Assembly: GCF_021216675.1 (NCBI RefSeq)
Contig: NZ_CP086120.1
Span: forward strand, 186,001 to 250,000
Direction of reading: 5' to 3'
DNA from: Streptomyces gobiensis
Lineage (GTDB): Bacteria > Actinomycetota > Actinomycetes > Streptomycetales > Streptomycetaceae
Length of the DNA stretch: 64,000 nt
Part shown: one piece after another, positions 38,107 to 48,873 of the stretch
Numbering within the stretch: position 1 is the stretch's first letter
Layout: each line of letters begins with the position of its first letter
Translations under genes and position numbers: made by a program
The notes under the pieces: generated by a model
The model's database searches: none
Told to the model about the DNA's origin: nothing
Seen by the model: only the letters and a program-made list of their open reading frames with translations

Positions 38107-38335
38107 GCCCCCTCTGTCTTAGTCGACCGTCCCTGTCGGTGTGTTCCAGAGCACAGCATGCACGTGAGCCCGGCAAGTAGGCCGCACAGACACGGAAGTC
38201 GGCCCTCACGTGGCGGGCTATCGGCACCCGCGGACCACCCCGGCACCGAACGGCGGTAACGTCGGTTGCCAAGGTGTCGCGGCCCCAACCCCATGGCCGC
38301 GCACCGCGGACCAGAGAATCAGCGAAAGGCACGAT
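38107..38335. other. Divergent intergenic region, GHL10 / 3-hydroxyacyl-CoA dehydrogenase
   Basis: A 229-base region that must hold both promoters. No repeat, hairpin of note or clear -35/-10 pair was seen. Confidence 0.4.
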
Positions 38336-39196
38336 GTGACCGACATCGAACGCGTCGGAGTGGTGGGCTGCGGCCAGATGGGCGCCGGCATCGCCGAGGT
38401 GTGTGCGCGGGCCGGACTGGATGTGAAGGTCGCCGAGACCACCGGCGAGGCGCTGGAGCTGGGCCGCACCCGGCTGGCGAACTCCCTCAGCAAGGCCGCC
38501 GAACGCGGAAAGATCACCGAAACGGAGCGGGACACCGCACTGGAGCGGCTCTCCTTCACCACCGACCTGGGTGAGTTCGCCGACCGTGACCTCGTCATTG
38601 AGGCGGTCGTGGAGAACGAGCAGGTCAAGACCGAGATTTTTCAGGTACTTGACCAGGTGGTGACCCGCCGGGACGCCATCCTGGCTTCCAACACGTCTTC
38701 CATCCCGTTGGTGAAGCTGGCCGTGGCGACTTCCCGCCCGGACCAGGTGATCGGCATTCACTTCTTCAACCCGGCGCCGGTGCAGCAGTTGGTGGAGCTG
38801 ATCCCGGCGCTGACCACCAGCGAGAGCACCATCACCCGGGCCGAGGCCGCGGTCGGCAAGGTGCTGGGCAAGCACGCCATCCGTGCCCAGGACCGCTCCG
38901 GGTTTATCGTCAACGCGCTGCTGATCCCGTATCTCCTCTCCGCCATCCGGATGTTCGAGTCGGGCATCGCCAGCCGTGAGGACATCGACAACGGGATGGA
39001 GCTGGGCTGCGCCCACCCCATGGGCCCGCTGAAGCTCGCCGATCTGATCGGCCTTGACACCGTCGCCTCGGTCGCGCATTCGATGTACGAGGAGTTCAAG
39101 GAGCCGCTGTACGCCGCTCCCCCGCTCTTGCAGCGCATGGTCGACGCGGGCCGTCTGGGCCGTAAGACCGGCGCGGGCTTCTACCCCTACGGTTAG
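38336..39196 (+). CDS. 3-hydroxybutyryl-CoA dehydrogenase
   Basis: A 286-residue NAD(P)-dependent dehydrogenase. Rossmann motif VGVVGCGQMGAGIAEVCA is at residues ~7-24; the catalytic pair is His in VIGIHFFNPAPV and the downstream Asn in FIVNALL. It oxidises 3-hydroxyacyl-CoA (or reduces acetoacetyl-CoA) in butyrate/PHB or fatty-acid metabolism. GTG 38336 has GAAAGG six bases upstream. Its stop overlaps that of the convergent SpoIIE-type phosphatase. Confidence 0.9.
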   Translation: MTDIERVGVVGCGQMGAGIAEVCARAGLDVKVAETTGEALELGRTRLANSLSKAAERGKITETERDTALERLSFTTDLGEFADRDLVIEAVVENEQVKTEIFQVLDQVVTRRDAILASNTSSIPLVKLAVATSRPDQVIGIHFFNPAPVQQLVELIPALTTSESTITRAEAAVGKVLGKHAIRAQDRSGFIVNALLIPYLLSAIRMFESGIASREDIDNGMELGCAHPMGPLKLADLIGLDTVASVAHSMYEEFKEPLYAAPPLLQRMVDAGRLGRKTGAGFYPYG

Positions 39197-40362
39197 GCCG
39201 TGTCGGACAGGGCCTGGCACGGGTCGGCAGCGCGGGCCAGCGTCGGCTGCTGCTCGGGGACCTGTCCGGGGGCATAGCAGAGGCTGAGCAGCGCCACATC
39301 GTCGGCGAACTGCCCGCCGGTGTGGCGCAGCAGCGCATCACGTACGGAGTCGACGACAGCCGCCGGCACGGGCGCCGCCGTGGCGTCGGCCAGGGCACGC
39401 GGCAACGGGAAGAACCCGCCGTCGCTGCTTCGGGCGTCCTCGGCGCCATCGGTGTGCAGAAACAGCGCGTCACCCGGCGCCAGCCGCAGCCTCAGTGGCG
39501 GCGGCACCGGGTGCGGCAGCGGGAAGAGCCCAACCGGCGGCAGTGGGCCTTCCCCGGTGACCGGCTCGGCCCGGGCGGGCCCCTCAGCACCGGGGCGCAG
39601 CCGGTACGGCCAGGGGTGTCCGCAGTTCAGCAGCTCGGCCGTGCCGTCAGGGCGGACCTCGGCCAGCAGCAGGGTGACGAACTCCTCCCCCGCCTCGTCC
39701 TCATCGCCCTGGGCGCGCAGCTGGCGCAGCAGCGTACGTTCCAACCGGTGGAGCACATCGGCGAGTTCCACCTCGTCGTAGGCGGCCTCCCGGAAGCAGC
39801 CCAGCAGCGTGGCCACCGTGCCGAGCACCGTCAGACCATGTCCGCGCACATCGCCGATCACGATCCGCACGCCCCGCTCTGTGCCGATGGCCTCGTACAG
39901 ATCGCCCCCGACCACGGCGCCACGGGTGGCGGAGAGATACGCGGCGGAGACGGCCAGTGAGTCGATACGGGCGGGCAGCGGGCGCAGCAGCGCCTCCTGG
40001 CTGGCTACCGCGATCTCGCGGGTGTGCTCGAGCTCGTGCAGCAGCCGCACCCGGCGCCGGGCGGTGAGACAGCAGGCCACCACCACGGTGATGATCGCGC
40101 CACCGGTCCCGATGCGGGTCTCCAGGTCATATCCCGTGGCGCCCGGGCCCGGCGGGCCGAGAGTCAGCACTATGCACAGGGCGCCGCCCAGCAGTACACA
40201 CAGCCGACGGCCGGTGGCGACGCAGGCGATCGCGGGAGCGGCGGCCAGCAGCTGGATGAGTTCAGTCCCCGCTGGGTGACGGCTCTCCCACAACAGCACG
40301 CCAAGAATCCAGCCGCAGGGAAGCGCATACAGGAGCGCGCGCTGTGCCCTGGTCCCGAACAT
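39193..40362 (-). CDS. Membrane PP2C (SpoIIE-type) serine phosphatase
   Basis: 389 residues. Three or four hydrophobic helices fill residues ~10-105. A short coiled linker (LLHELEHTREIAVASQEALL) and a SpoIIE phosphatase domain follow, with metal-binding Asp in VGGDLYEAI and VIGDVRGHG and in the C-terminal QFADDVALL. Such proteins dephosphorylate anti-anti-sigma factors to activate sigma-B-type sigma factors; no partner is adjacent. ATG 40362 has a GAGGGGG about eight bases upstream. Confidence 0.87.
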   Translation of the reverse strand: MFGTRAQRALLYALPCGWILGVLLWESRHPAGTELIQLLAAAPAIACVATGRRLCVLLGGALCIVLTLGPPGPGATGYDLETRIGTGGAIITVVVACCLTARRRVRLLHELEHTREIAVASQEALLRPLPARIDSLAVSAAYLSATRGAVVGGDLYEAIGTERGVRIVIGDVRGHGLTVLGTVATLLGCFREAAYDEVELADVLHRLERTLLRQLRAQGDEDEAGEEFVTLLLAEVRPDGTAELLNCGHPWPYRLRPGAEGPARAEPVTGEGPLPPVGLFPLPHPVPPPLRLRLAPGDALFLHTDGAEDARSSDGGFFPLPRALADATAAPVPAAVVDSVRDALLRHTGGQFADDVALLSLCYAPGQVPEQQPTLARAADPCQALSDTA

Positions 40363-40507
40363 GCCGACAGCCCCCTCGCGCGGCCCCTGAGGCGGTCGGT
40401 GGTGCCCGACTCCGGCCCACACGAGCCCCTTCGACCAGCCTGAATTCTTACGAGCCCAGACGGTGAAGCGGTAACGGTCCCCGCGTTACTCACCCAAACG
40501 AGTGAAT

Positions 40508-40535
40508 GGGTCCACCCGGAGAGCCGGGTGGACCC
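40508..40535 (-). terminator. Terminator of pheST
   Basis: A perfect 12-bp stem GGGTCCACCCGG / CCGGGTGGACCC with loop AGAG lies 22 bases beyond the pheT stop. It is the strongest simple hairpin in the region. Confidence 0.85.
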
Positions 40536-40557
40536 CTTCATCGGTCCGTTGTGGTGG

Positions 40558-43067
40558 TTACGCGCCGCGCAGCTCCGCGCCGATGCGCTCCACGGCGACA
40601 GCCACAGCGGCCGCACGCGCCGCCGAGGCCTCATCGGCCGTCAGAGTGCGGTCGGCTGCCCGGAAACGCAGGGCGTAGGCCAGCGATTTCTTGCCCTCAC
40701 CGAGCTGTTCACCGGTGAAGACGTCGAACAGCCGCAGCGACTCGAGGAGTTCACCCGCGCCATCGCGGAGCGCCGACTCGACCTCGGCGGCCGGGACAGC
40801 GCTGTCCACGACCAGGGCCACGTCCTGAGTGGCCACCGGGAAGGTGGAGACCTTCTGAGCCGTCACCGGACCGGTACCGGCCCGCTCGACCATGTCCAGG
40901 TCCAGCTCCATCGCACAGGTACGGGCCGGCAGGCCGAACGCCTTGGTGACGCGCGGGTGCAGCTCACCGGCGAAGCCGATCAGCCGCTCGGCGCCGTCCA
41001 CCCTGACGCTCAGCGCCGCGCAGCGGCCGGGGTGCCAGGGACCGTACTCGCCCTTGGCGACGATGAGTTCGGCTCCGGCTTCACGGGCGATGGTGCGGGC
41101 CGCCTCGATGGCGTCCGCCCAGTCGGCCGGGCGGCCCTTGCCCCACCAGCCGGCCTGCTCGCGCGCTCCGGCGAGCACGGCGGCGGCGTGCCGCGGCTGC
41201 TCGGGCAGCGCGGCGTCCAGTGCGGCGATCTCCTCGTCGGTGGGCCGGGAATCGACCGGCAGCCGGACCGCGGCGGGGGCGTCCGCACGCGGCTGGAAGA
41301 CCAGACCGGTCTCGAAGAGCGCCAGATCATGGCTGCCGCGGCCGTCATTGCGGCGCAGCGCGGCGAGCAGTCCCGGCAGCAGCCTGGTGCGCAGCGCGGG
41401 CTCCTCGTCGGAGAGCGGGTTGACGAGCTTGACCACCCGGCGGCACGGGTCATCGGAGCCCAGCTGGAGCTGGTCGAAGACGCCCTCGCTGATGAACGGG
41501 TAGTTCAGCGCCTCCACATAGCCCGCCCCGGCCAGTGCGCGGCCGACCCGGCGGTGCAGCCGCTGCCGCTCGGTCAGACCACGGCCCGCCGGAGGCTTCG
41601 GCAGCGTCGAGGGCAACTCTTCGTACCCCTCGAGCCGGATGACCTCTTCGGCGAGGTCATTGGGGTCGGTCAGATCGGGGCGCCAGCTGGGCACGGTGAC
41701 GGTGAGCTCATCGGAGCCGTAGACATCGCAGCCGACCTGCTGGAGGCGGCGTACGACGGTCTCCCGGCCGTACTCCACACCCGCCACCCGGTCGGCGTGG
41801 TCAGCGGCGACCTTGATGGTACGGGGGCCGCTGGGCGCGACCACCTCGGTGACCCCGGCCTCAGCGGTACCGCCCGCCAGCAGCACCAGCAGATCGACGG
41901 TGCGCTGGGCGGCGGCGGACGCGGCCTGCGGGTCGACGCCACGCTCAAAGCGCTTGGACGCCTCCGAGCTCAGCTTGTGACGGCGGGCGGTGCGGGCGAC
42001 GGCGATCGGGTCGAAATGCGCCGCCTCGATCACGATCTCGCGGGTGCCTTCGCTCTTCCCGGTCTCATCGGCGATCTCGGTATTGGCTCCGCCCATCACA
42101 CCGGCCAGCCCGATGGGACCGGTGTTGTCGGCGATGACCAGATCCTCGGGGTCGAGCACCCGCTTGACGCCGTCCAGGGTGGTGATCTTCTCGCCCGGCT
42201 CAGCGCGGCGCACCCCGATCGCACCGTCGATGCGGCTGCGGTCGTACGCGTGCAGCGGCTGGCCCAGCTCGAGCATCACATAGTTGGTGATGTCGACGGC
42301 GAGGGAGATGGGGCGCATTCCGGCCTTCTGCAGCCGGCGCCGCAGCCAGACCGGGGACCGGACCTCGGGGCGCAGCCCGGTGACGGCACGGGCGGTGAAC
42401 TGGTCGCAGCCGGCCGGGTCGGCGACCTTGACCGGGGGGCCGTAACTGTTCGGCGGCGGTACGTCCAGCAGCGCCGGGTCGCGCAGCGGCAGCCCGTAGG
42501 CGGTGGCGGTCTCCCGGGCGATGCCGCGCATCGACAGACAGTAGCCGCGGTCGGGGGTGACGGCGATGTCGAGCACCTCGTCGACGAGCTCCAGCAGCTC
42601 GATGGCGTCGGTGCCGGCCTCGTACTCCGGCGGCAGCACAATGATGCCGTCGTGATCGTCGCCCATGCCGAGCTCGGCGGCCGAGCAGATCATGCCCTCG
42701 GAGACCCTGCCGTAGGTCTTCCGCGCGGCGATCTTGAAGTCTCCGGGCAGCACGGCGCCGGGGAGCACGACGACGACCTTGTCGCCGATCTCGAAGTTCG
42801 TCGCACCGCAGATGAGGTTCTGCGGCTCCCCGGTGCCATTGGCCTCACCGACGTCCACCTGGCACCAGCGGATCGGCTTCTTGAACTCGGTCAGCTCCTC
42901 GATGGCGAGGACCTTGCCGACGACCAGCGGGCCCTTGAGCCCGGCGCCGAGCTGGTCGACGGTCTCGACCTCCAGCCCGGCGGCGATCAGTTTCGCCGCG
43001 ACGTCGCGGCCGGTCTCACCGGCCGGCAGGTCGACGTACTCCCGCAGCCAGGAAAGCGGGGCCCGCA

Positions 43068-43068
<1 letters not shown>
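40558..43068 (-). CDS. pheT: Phenylalanine-tRNA ligase beta subunit
   Basis: An 836-residue beta subunit of normal length for the alpha2-beta2 enzyme. In order: short N-terminal domain, EMAP-like tRNA-binding domain (~40-150), B3/B4 editing domain (~210-380), B5 domain, the inactive synthetase-like core, and the C-terminal FDX-ACB anticodon-binding domain. It charges tRNA-Phe together with PheS and edits misacylated Tyr. ATG overlaps the pheS stop by one base (TGATG), giving tight coupling. Confidence 0.96.
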
Positions 43069-44294
<1,226 letters not shown>

Positions 44295-44355
44295 CTAAGG
44301 GGCAGCGCGCCGTGACATGGACGCGGACGAGCCCGTGGGTGCCGCTCAGGCGAGG

Positions 44356-45468
44356 TCAAGCAAGAATCGCCGGGGCCCCCACGGGCAGGGTAAATCGGAA
44401 CTCGGCGCCGCCTGCGGCCGAGCGGCCGACGGTGATCGTCCCACCGTGCGCCTCGACGATGCCCTTGACGATGTAGAGGCCCAGCCCGGTGCCGCCGCGC
44501 TTGCTGCCCCGCCAGAAGCGGGTGAAGACACGGCTCATCGACTCCTCCGGGATGCCGGAGCCCTCGTCACTCACAGTGATCGTCGTTCCGGCAGACCCCC
44601 GATCGGGCGGGGGTGACGAGGGCGCTACGTCGATGATGACAGCTCCCTCACCGTGGCGCACGGCGTTTTCCAGCAGATTGCCGAGCACCTGGTCGATTTT
44701 GTCCGGGTCCGCCCACAGGACGGGCAGCGGCTGCGCGATACGGCTGCGGAACCGGTCCGCGGGCTCACCGGCGGCGATATGCGCCCGCACATGGCGGCGC
44801 ACGGCCGCGGCCACATCAACCGGCTGCTTACGGATCTCCAGCCGCCCGGAGTCGATCCGGGAGATGTCCAGCAGCTCCGCTATCAGCCGGGTGACGCGGT
44901 TGGCGTCGGCGTCGACCGTCTCCAGCATCAACCGCTTCTGGTCATCGGTGAAACGCTCCCACTTGGCGAGCAGGGTCGCGGTGAACCCCTTCACCGAGGT
45001 GAGCGGGGAGCGCAGCTCATGGGCGACCGTGGCGATCAGCTCAGCGTGGCCGCGCTCGGTGCGACGGCGGGCCTCGGTGCCGCGCAGTGCGACAACGAGC
45101 CGGTGCACCGGCCCGGTGGGGTATTCCCGTACGTAACGTGCCGAGACCAGCACCTCGCGGCCGCCGGGCAGCAGCAGATTGCGTTCCGGCTGGCCGCGCC
45201 GGGTGGCCAGCCCGCCGTAGGGGTCGGTGAGCTGCCACCAGCGGCGCCCGTCCAGGTCCTCCAGCGGCAGGGCGTGCTCGATGGGATGGCCGATCGCCTC
45301 GGCCGGGCGCCGGGCGGTGATCCGGACCGCGGCGGCGTTGAAGCAGATCACCCGGCCGGACCCGTCGGCGACGACCAGACCGTCGGGCAGATCGTCGGGC
45401 CGCAGCCCCAGCGCGTCCAGCTGTGGGAACAGCTCGGGCGAAGAAGCGCGGGAGCCATCACCGGACAC
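44356..45468 (-). CDS. Orphan PAS-type sensor histidine kinase
   Basis: A soluble 370-residue kinase with no membrane helix. A PAS domain occupies ~25-130 (DGLVVADGSGRVICFNAAA), followed by HisKA with the phosphorylated His in VAHELRSPLTSVKGF and the HATPase domain with N (LGNLLENAVRHG), G1 (VSDEGSGIPEE) and G2 (GGTGLGLYIVKGI) boxes. No response regulator is adjacent, so it is an orphan. GTG 45468 is favoured over ATG 45504 because GGAGG lies eight bases upstream. It lies between pheS and a TrmH gene on the same strand. Confidence 0.87.
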   Translation of the reverse strand: MSGDGSRASSPELFPQLDALGLRPDDLPDGLVVADGSGRVICFNAAAVRITARRPAEAIGHPIEHALPLEDLDGRRWWQLTDPYGGLATRRGQPERNLLLPGGREVLVSARYVREYPTGPVHRLVVALRGTEARRRTERGHAELIATVAHELRSPLTSVKGFTATLLAKWERFTDDQKRLMLETVDADANRVTRLIAELLDISRIDSGRLEIRKQPVDVAAAVRRHVRAHIAAGEPADRFRSRIAQPLPVLWADPDKIDQVLGNLLENAVRHGEGAVIIDVAPSSPPPDRGSAGTTITVSDEGSGIPEESMSRVFTRFWRGSKRGGTGLGLYIVKGIVEAHGGTITVGRSAAGGAEFRFTLPVGAPAILA

Positions 45469-45572
45469 GGTCCGATCCTCCCTGCCGGACGTTCTGACGT
45501 CCATCCCCGCTTTCACCCCCTCGACCTGCCCACCTGGCCCGGCACGGCGGACCCACAGGTCAGGCCACCCTA

Positions 45573-46415
45573 CTAGCTGGAGGTGACGGAGCGGCACCCT
45601 CCCGCAGCACGCTGCGCACGGGCTGAGGCATAGAGGCACACGGCTGCCGCGGTAGCCAGATTCAGGCTCTCGGCCTTTCCATGAATCGGCACCCGCACCA
45701 CCGCGTCGGCCAGGGCGCGGGTTTCCTCCGGCAGGCCCCAGGCCTCATTGCCGAAGATCCAGGCGGTACGGCCGCCCATGGCGCCGTCGTCCAGCTCGGC
45801 GTCCAGGTCGCGCTCACCCGCTCCATCGGCCGCCAGAACCCGCACCCCGCTCTCGCGCAGCCCGGCGACAGCCCGCTCGACCGGGACGCCGACGGCCACC
45901 GGGAGGTGGAAGAGGGAACCGACAGAGGCCCGTACCGACTTGGGGTTGTAGAGATCCACCGAGGCGTCGGTCAGCACCACCGCGTCGGCCCCGGCGGCAT
46001 CCGCGCAGCGCAGCACGGTGCCCGCGTTGCCGGGGTCACGGACATGGGCGAGCACGGCGACCAGCCGGGGGTTCCGGGCCAGGATCTCCGCGAAGGGCGA
46101 GTCCAGGAAGTGGCAGACGCCGATCAGTCCCTGCGGGGTGACGGTCTGCGAGATATCGGCCATGGTCGCGTCGGAGGCGAGGTGCACAGGGACCCCCGCG
46201 GACTCGGCCGCGGTGACGATATCGGAGTGCCGCTCGGCGGCGTCCAGCGTCGTGAAGAGCTCGATGAGGGTGGTGCTGTGCGCGATCGCCTCCCGTACGG
46301 CCTGCGGGCCCTCGGCGAGGAATCTGCGTTCTTTGCCGCGGAAGTTACGGCGGGCCAGCCGACGGGCGGCGGCTACGCGCGGATTGCGCGGGGAGATGGG
46401 CTCGGCGGTTCCCAT
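45573..46415 (-). CDS. TrmH-family rRNA/tRNA 2'-O-methyltransferase
   Basis: 280 residues. The N-terminal SpoU substrate-binding domain (residues ~10-90, RNFRGKERRFLAEGPQAV) is followed by the SPOUT knot, with motifs HVRDPGNAGTVLRCADAAGA, WIFGNEAWGLP and IPIHGKAESLNLATAA-type motif 3 (here VPIHGKAESLNLATAA). It probably methylates a 23S rRNA ribose near the peptidyl-transferase centre; the location beside ribosomal genes fits. ATG 46415 is followed directly by conserved sequence; the ribosome-binding site is weak. Confidence 0.88.
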   Translation of the reverse strand: MGTAEPISPRNPRVAAARRLARRNFRGKERRFLAEGPQAVREAIAHSTTLIELFTTLDAAERHSDIVTAAESAGVPVHLASDATMADISQTVTPQGLIGVCHFLDSPFAEILARNPRLVAVLAHVRDPGNAGTVLRCADAAGADAVVLTDASVDLYNPKSVRASVGSLFHLPVAVGVPVERAVAGLRESGVRVLAADGAGERDLDAELDDGAMGGRTAWIFGNEAWGLPEETRALADAVVRVPIHGKAESLNLATAAAVCLYASARAQRAAGGCRSVTSS

Positions 46416-46437
46416 GGTGCGGCGTCTCGCTTCTGGT

Positions 46438-46463
46438 CTGCGTACGGATGCTGCGTACGGATG
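46438..46463. repeat. 13-bp tandem duplication
   Basis: CTGCGTACGGATG occurs twice in a row in the gap between the TrmH gene and the rplT terminator. Confidence 0.8.
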
Positions 46464-46470
46464 CGAACGC

Positions 46471-46505
46471 ACCGGACCCGCAGGCGAGCAGCCTGCGGGT
46501 CCGGT
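46471..46505 (-). terminator. Terminator of infC-rpmI-rplT
   Basis: A perfect 15-bp stem (ACCGGACCCGCAGGC / GCCTGCGGGTCCGGT) with a 5-base loop lies 21 bases after the rplT stop. It is a strong hairpin without a U-tract. Confidence 0.85.
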
Positions 46506-46526
46506 ATCACGCTGTCAGGCTGCTGT

Positions 46527-46910
46527 TCAGGCGGCCTTCGGGGCGTTGACGTCGCTCGGCAGCGCCTTCTGGGCAACCTCGACGAGCGCGGCGAACGCGT
46601 TCGGGTCGTTGACCGCGAGGTCAGCCAGCATCTTGCGGTCCACCTCGACCTCAGCGGCCTTCAGGCCCTGGATGAAGCGGTTGTAGGTGATGCCGTTGGC
46701 GCGGGCAGCGGCGTTGATGCGCTGGATCCACAGCTGACGGAAGTCGCCCTTGCGCTTCTTGCGGTCGTTGTAGTTGTAGACGAATGAATGGGTGACCTGC
46801 TCCTTCGCCTTGCGGTACAGGCGGGAGCGCTGGCCACGGTAACCGCTGGCCTGCTCGAGGATCGCCCGGCGCTTCTTGTGGGCGTTGACTGCCCGCTTGA
46901 CGCGTGCCAC
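46527..46910 (-). CDS. rplT: 50S ribosomal protein L20
   Basis: 127 residues covering the full L20 family: the basic N-terminal arm ([18 protein letters not shown]), [15 protein letters not shown] and the C-terminal [16 protein letters not shown]. It binds 23S rRNA early in assembly and in many bacteria represses its own operon through the leader of infC or rpmI. The start is preceded by AAGGAG in the gap after rpmI. Confidence 0.97.
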   Translation of the reverse strand: MARVKRAVNAHKKRRAILEQASGYRGQRSRLYRKAKEQVTHSFVYNYNDRKKRKGDFRQLWIQRINAAARANGITYNRFIQGLKAAEVEVDRKMLADLAVNDPNAFAALVEVAQKALPSDVNAPKAA

Positions 46911-47019
46911 GTGATAACTCCTTGTAGCGGGGCCGTGGGTTCACTCACACGACCCGGAAATCGATGGGGTCCCGGTCTGGGTCCGCGCCCTCCCCGGGTT
47001 CGGGATCAGGGCAGCCGAC

Positions 47020-47214
47020 TCACTTGCCGAGAAGCTTCTTGATCTTCTTGGCGTCGGCCGGGGCCATCTGGACCTTGCCCGCGAGACGGCGCGTCAGCGT
47101 CGACGGCTTGTGCTCGAGAAGGTGGCGGCGGCCGGCGCGCTGACGCATCACCTTGCCGGAGCCGGTGATCTTGAAGCGCTTGCTCGCACCACTGTGCGTC
47201 TTGTTCTTCGGCAT
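47020..47214 (-). CDS. rpmI: 50S ribosomal protein L35
   Basis: 64 residues, the standard length; [20 protein letters not shown] and the Arg-rich end are typical. It is the middle gene of infC-rpmI-rplT, with about 110-base gaps on both sides, long for a ribosomal operon and able to hold regulatory RNA structure. Confidence 0.97.
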   Translation of the reverse strand: MPKNKTHSGASKRFKITGSGKVMRQRAGRRHLLEHKPSTLTRRLAGKVQMAPADAKKIKKLLGK

Positions 47215-47302
47215 GTCGCCGTTCTCTCCTCGTCGGTGGCGTTCCCGTCTGGTGTCCGGTCCGTAAACCGGCAGGCGGGAACGTCAGATGTTCGGTTGAA
47301 GT

Positions 47303-47321
47303 TCCGGGGCGGAGCCCCGGA
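47303..47321 (-). terminator. Intra-operon hairpin between infC and rpmI
   Basis: TCCGGGGC-GGA-GCCCCGGA forms an 8-bp stem eight bases after the infC stop. It may attenuate, process or stabilise the mRNA rather than end it. Confidence 0.5.
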
Positions 47322-47328
47322 GCGAGAC

Positions 47329-47937
47329 TCACGCCTCGGCGCGCTCCTCGGCGGGTGCGCTGCCCGGCTGACGGCCGGCCTTGCGGGCGGCCTGTGCCTC
47401 GCGGGCTTCGGCCATCGCCTCGGTCTTCTTCTTGTGCGGACCGAGAACCATGATCATGTTGCGGCCGTCCTGCTTCGGATTGGACTCCACGAAGCCCAGG
47501 TCCTGGACATCCTCCGCGAGCCGCTGCAGCAGCCGGAAGCCCAGCTCGGGGCGGGACTGCTCGCGACCACGGAACATGATCGTGATCTTGACCTTGTCAC
47601 CCTGCTTGAGGAACCGGACGACGTGACCCTTCTTGGTGTCATAGTCGTGCGGATCGATCTTCGGCCGGAGCTTCATCTCCTTGATGACCGTGTGCGCCTG
47701 GTTCTTGCGCGCCTCACGGGCCTTCATGGCCGACTCGTACTTGAACTTTCCGTAGTCCATGAGCTTGCACACGGGCGGGCGCGCGTTCGCGGCCACCTCG
47801 ACGAGGTCGAGATCGTATTCCTGCGCAAGCTCCAGGGCTTTGGCAAGCGGCACAATGCCGACCTGCTCGCCGCTGGGTCCGACGAGTCGCACCTCGGGGA
47901 CGCGAATCCGGTCGTTGATGCGGGGCTCGGCGCTGAT
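47329..47937 (-). CDS. infC: Translation initiation factor IF-3, apparent AUC start
   Basis: 202 residues starting (M)[19 protein letters not shown]. The N-domain, the lysine-rich linker and C-domain ([20 protein letters not shown]) are complete, with a charged C-terminal tail. AGGAGG (47942-47947) lies four bases before an ATC codon at 47937; no ATG, GTG or TTG fits this site, and the codons upstream (IAWCNRGGP) are not conserved in IF-3. Non-AUG starts are typical of infC (AUU in E. coli) and allow IF-3 to limit its own synthesis. It is the first gene of infC-rpmI-rplT. Confidence 0.92.
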   Translation of the reverse strand: MSAEPRINDRIRVPEVRLVGPSGEQVGIVPLAKALELAQEYDLDLVEVAANARPPVCKLMDYGKFKYESAMKAREARKNQAHTVIKEMKLRPKIDPHDYDTKKGHVVRFLKQGDKVKITIMFRGREQSRPELGFRLLQRLAEDVQDLGFVESNPKQDGRNMIMVLGPHKKKTEAMAEAREAQAARKAGRQPGSAPAEERAEA

Positions 47938-48025
47938 GGGGCCTCCTCGGTTGCACCACGCGATTGTCTGGCGGACAGCCGCGTAACGTCTGTATCGGTG
48001 TGACCGTCCCACCGCGACGCGTGAC

Positions 48026-48056
48026 ATGAGAAACGCCCCGGACAGGACACAGGCGG
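48026..48056 (-). promoter_or_regulatory. Hairpin in the infC leader
   Basis: On the minus strand GCCCCG...CGGGGC is followed by GTTTCT about 90 bases before the infC start. It could be part of a regulatory leader (L20- or IF-3-dependent) of the operon. The stem is only six pairs, so confidence is low. Confidence 0.3.
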
Positions 48057-48203
48057 GGCTCCTCATAGACCGGGAGCACCGCCGCGATCACCGCGGGGCG
48101 CAGCCTGACCAATGACCTGCCAGCCAAACACGAAGCCGGTCAGGTGGGAGAATCGGAGCCTCCACTTGCGGGTCGGACAGGGGTGTCCGACCGGTCGCTG
48201 ACT

Positions 48204-48209
48204 ATGCTA
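48204..48209 (-). promoter_or_regulatory. Candidate -10 for infC operon
   Basis: TAGCAT followed by AGT on the minus strand, within an unusually A+T-rich segment (48198-48222), lies about 270 bases before infC. This would give a long leader. No clear -35 was found. Confidence 0.35.
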
Positions 48210-48320
48210 CACGACTCTTACACGGCGAGCGTCCGGTGTGCTAAGCCGATGGCGTCCGCCCTTCCTCATGGGCCTAGGCTGGACGCGCCCCTCAGTTCGC
48301 ACGGACAGACGAAGAGAGCC

Positions 48321-48695
48321 ATGACCGACGCTACCCCCCAGCCACCGGACGGGAACACCACTCCCGGCTTCGACGCCATGACCCGCGATATCGCGGATGT
48401 CCCCGCGGTCGAGGTGATCACCACCGTCGCGGTCCATCTGATGAGTTCGGCCGCGGTCAATCTCGGGCTGGCCGAGGAGGGCGAGCAGCACAAGGACCTC
48501 GACGAGGCGCGCAAGCTCATTCACTCGCTGGCCGGGCTGGTCACCGCCAGCGCCACGGAGATCGGCTCCTATCACGCGGGGCCGCTGCGGGACGGGCTCA
48601 AGTCCCTTCAGCTCGCCTTCCGCGAGGCGTCCGTCGTCCCCGACGAGCCGGGCCAGGGCCCCGGCGAAAAGTACACCGGCCCCGTCTACGGCTGA
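48321..48695 (+). CDS. DUF1844 domain protein
   Basis: A 124-residue protein with the DUF1844 core (VEVITTVAVHLMSSAAVNLG, DLDEARKLIHSLAGLV), a small helical domain of unknown role that in actinobacteria is found next to infC. ATG 48321 has AGAGAG two bases upstream, and the frame upstream of it is not conserved. It is divergent from infC. Confidence 0.88.
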   Translation: MTDATPQPPDGNTTPGFDAMTRDIADVPAVEVITTVAVHLMSSAAVNLGLAEEGEQHKDLDEARKLIHSLAGLVTASATEIGSYHAGPLRDGLKSLQLAFREASVVPDEPGQGPGEKYTGPVYG

Positions 48696-48705
48696 CCCAG
48701 CGCCA

Positions 48706-48858
48706 TGTTGTGCCCACCCGTGCCTCCCCCAGACTTCGTCCGGGGGGACCCCCAGAGGGGCGTGGGGGCACCTCCCAGCGTTAGCTGGGGGAGGGTTGGG
48801 CACAACACCGGTCCCGGAGCCGCACCGGCCAACCCCGGGGCCCGGGGGCGAAGCCCCC
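48706..48858 (-). repeat. Dispersed extragenic repeat, copy B
   Basis: Read on the minus strand it matches copy A (1351-1453) module by module: GGGGGC-GAA-GCCCCC hairpin (48844-48858), GGGCCCCGGGGTTGGCC block, then TGTTGTGCCCA (48706-48716) and TGGGCACAACA (48797-48807) as perfect 11-bp arms. Between the arms is a second perfect inverted pair CCTCCCCCAG (48723-48732) / CTGGGGGAGG (48785-48794). It lies between the convergent DUF1844 and SseB-like genes. Confidence 0.8.
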
Positions 48859-48873
48859 CCGCCGCGCGGCCGG

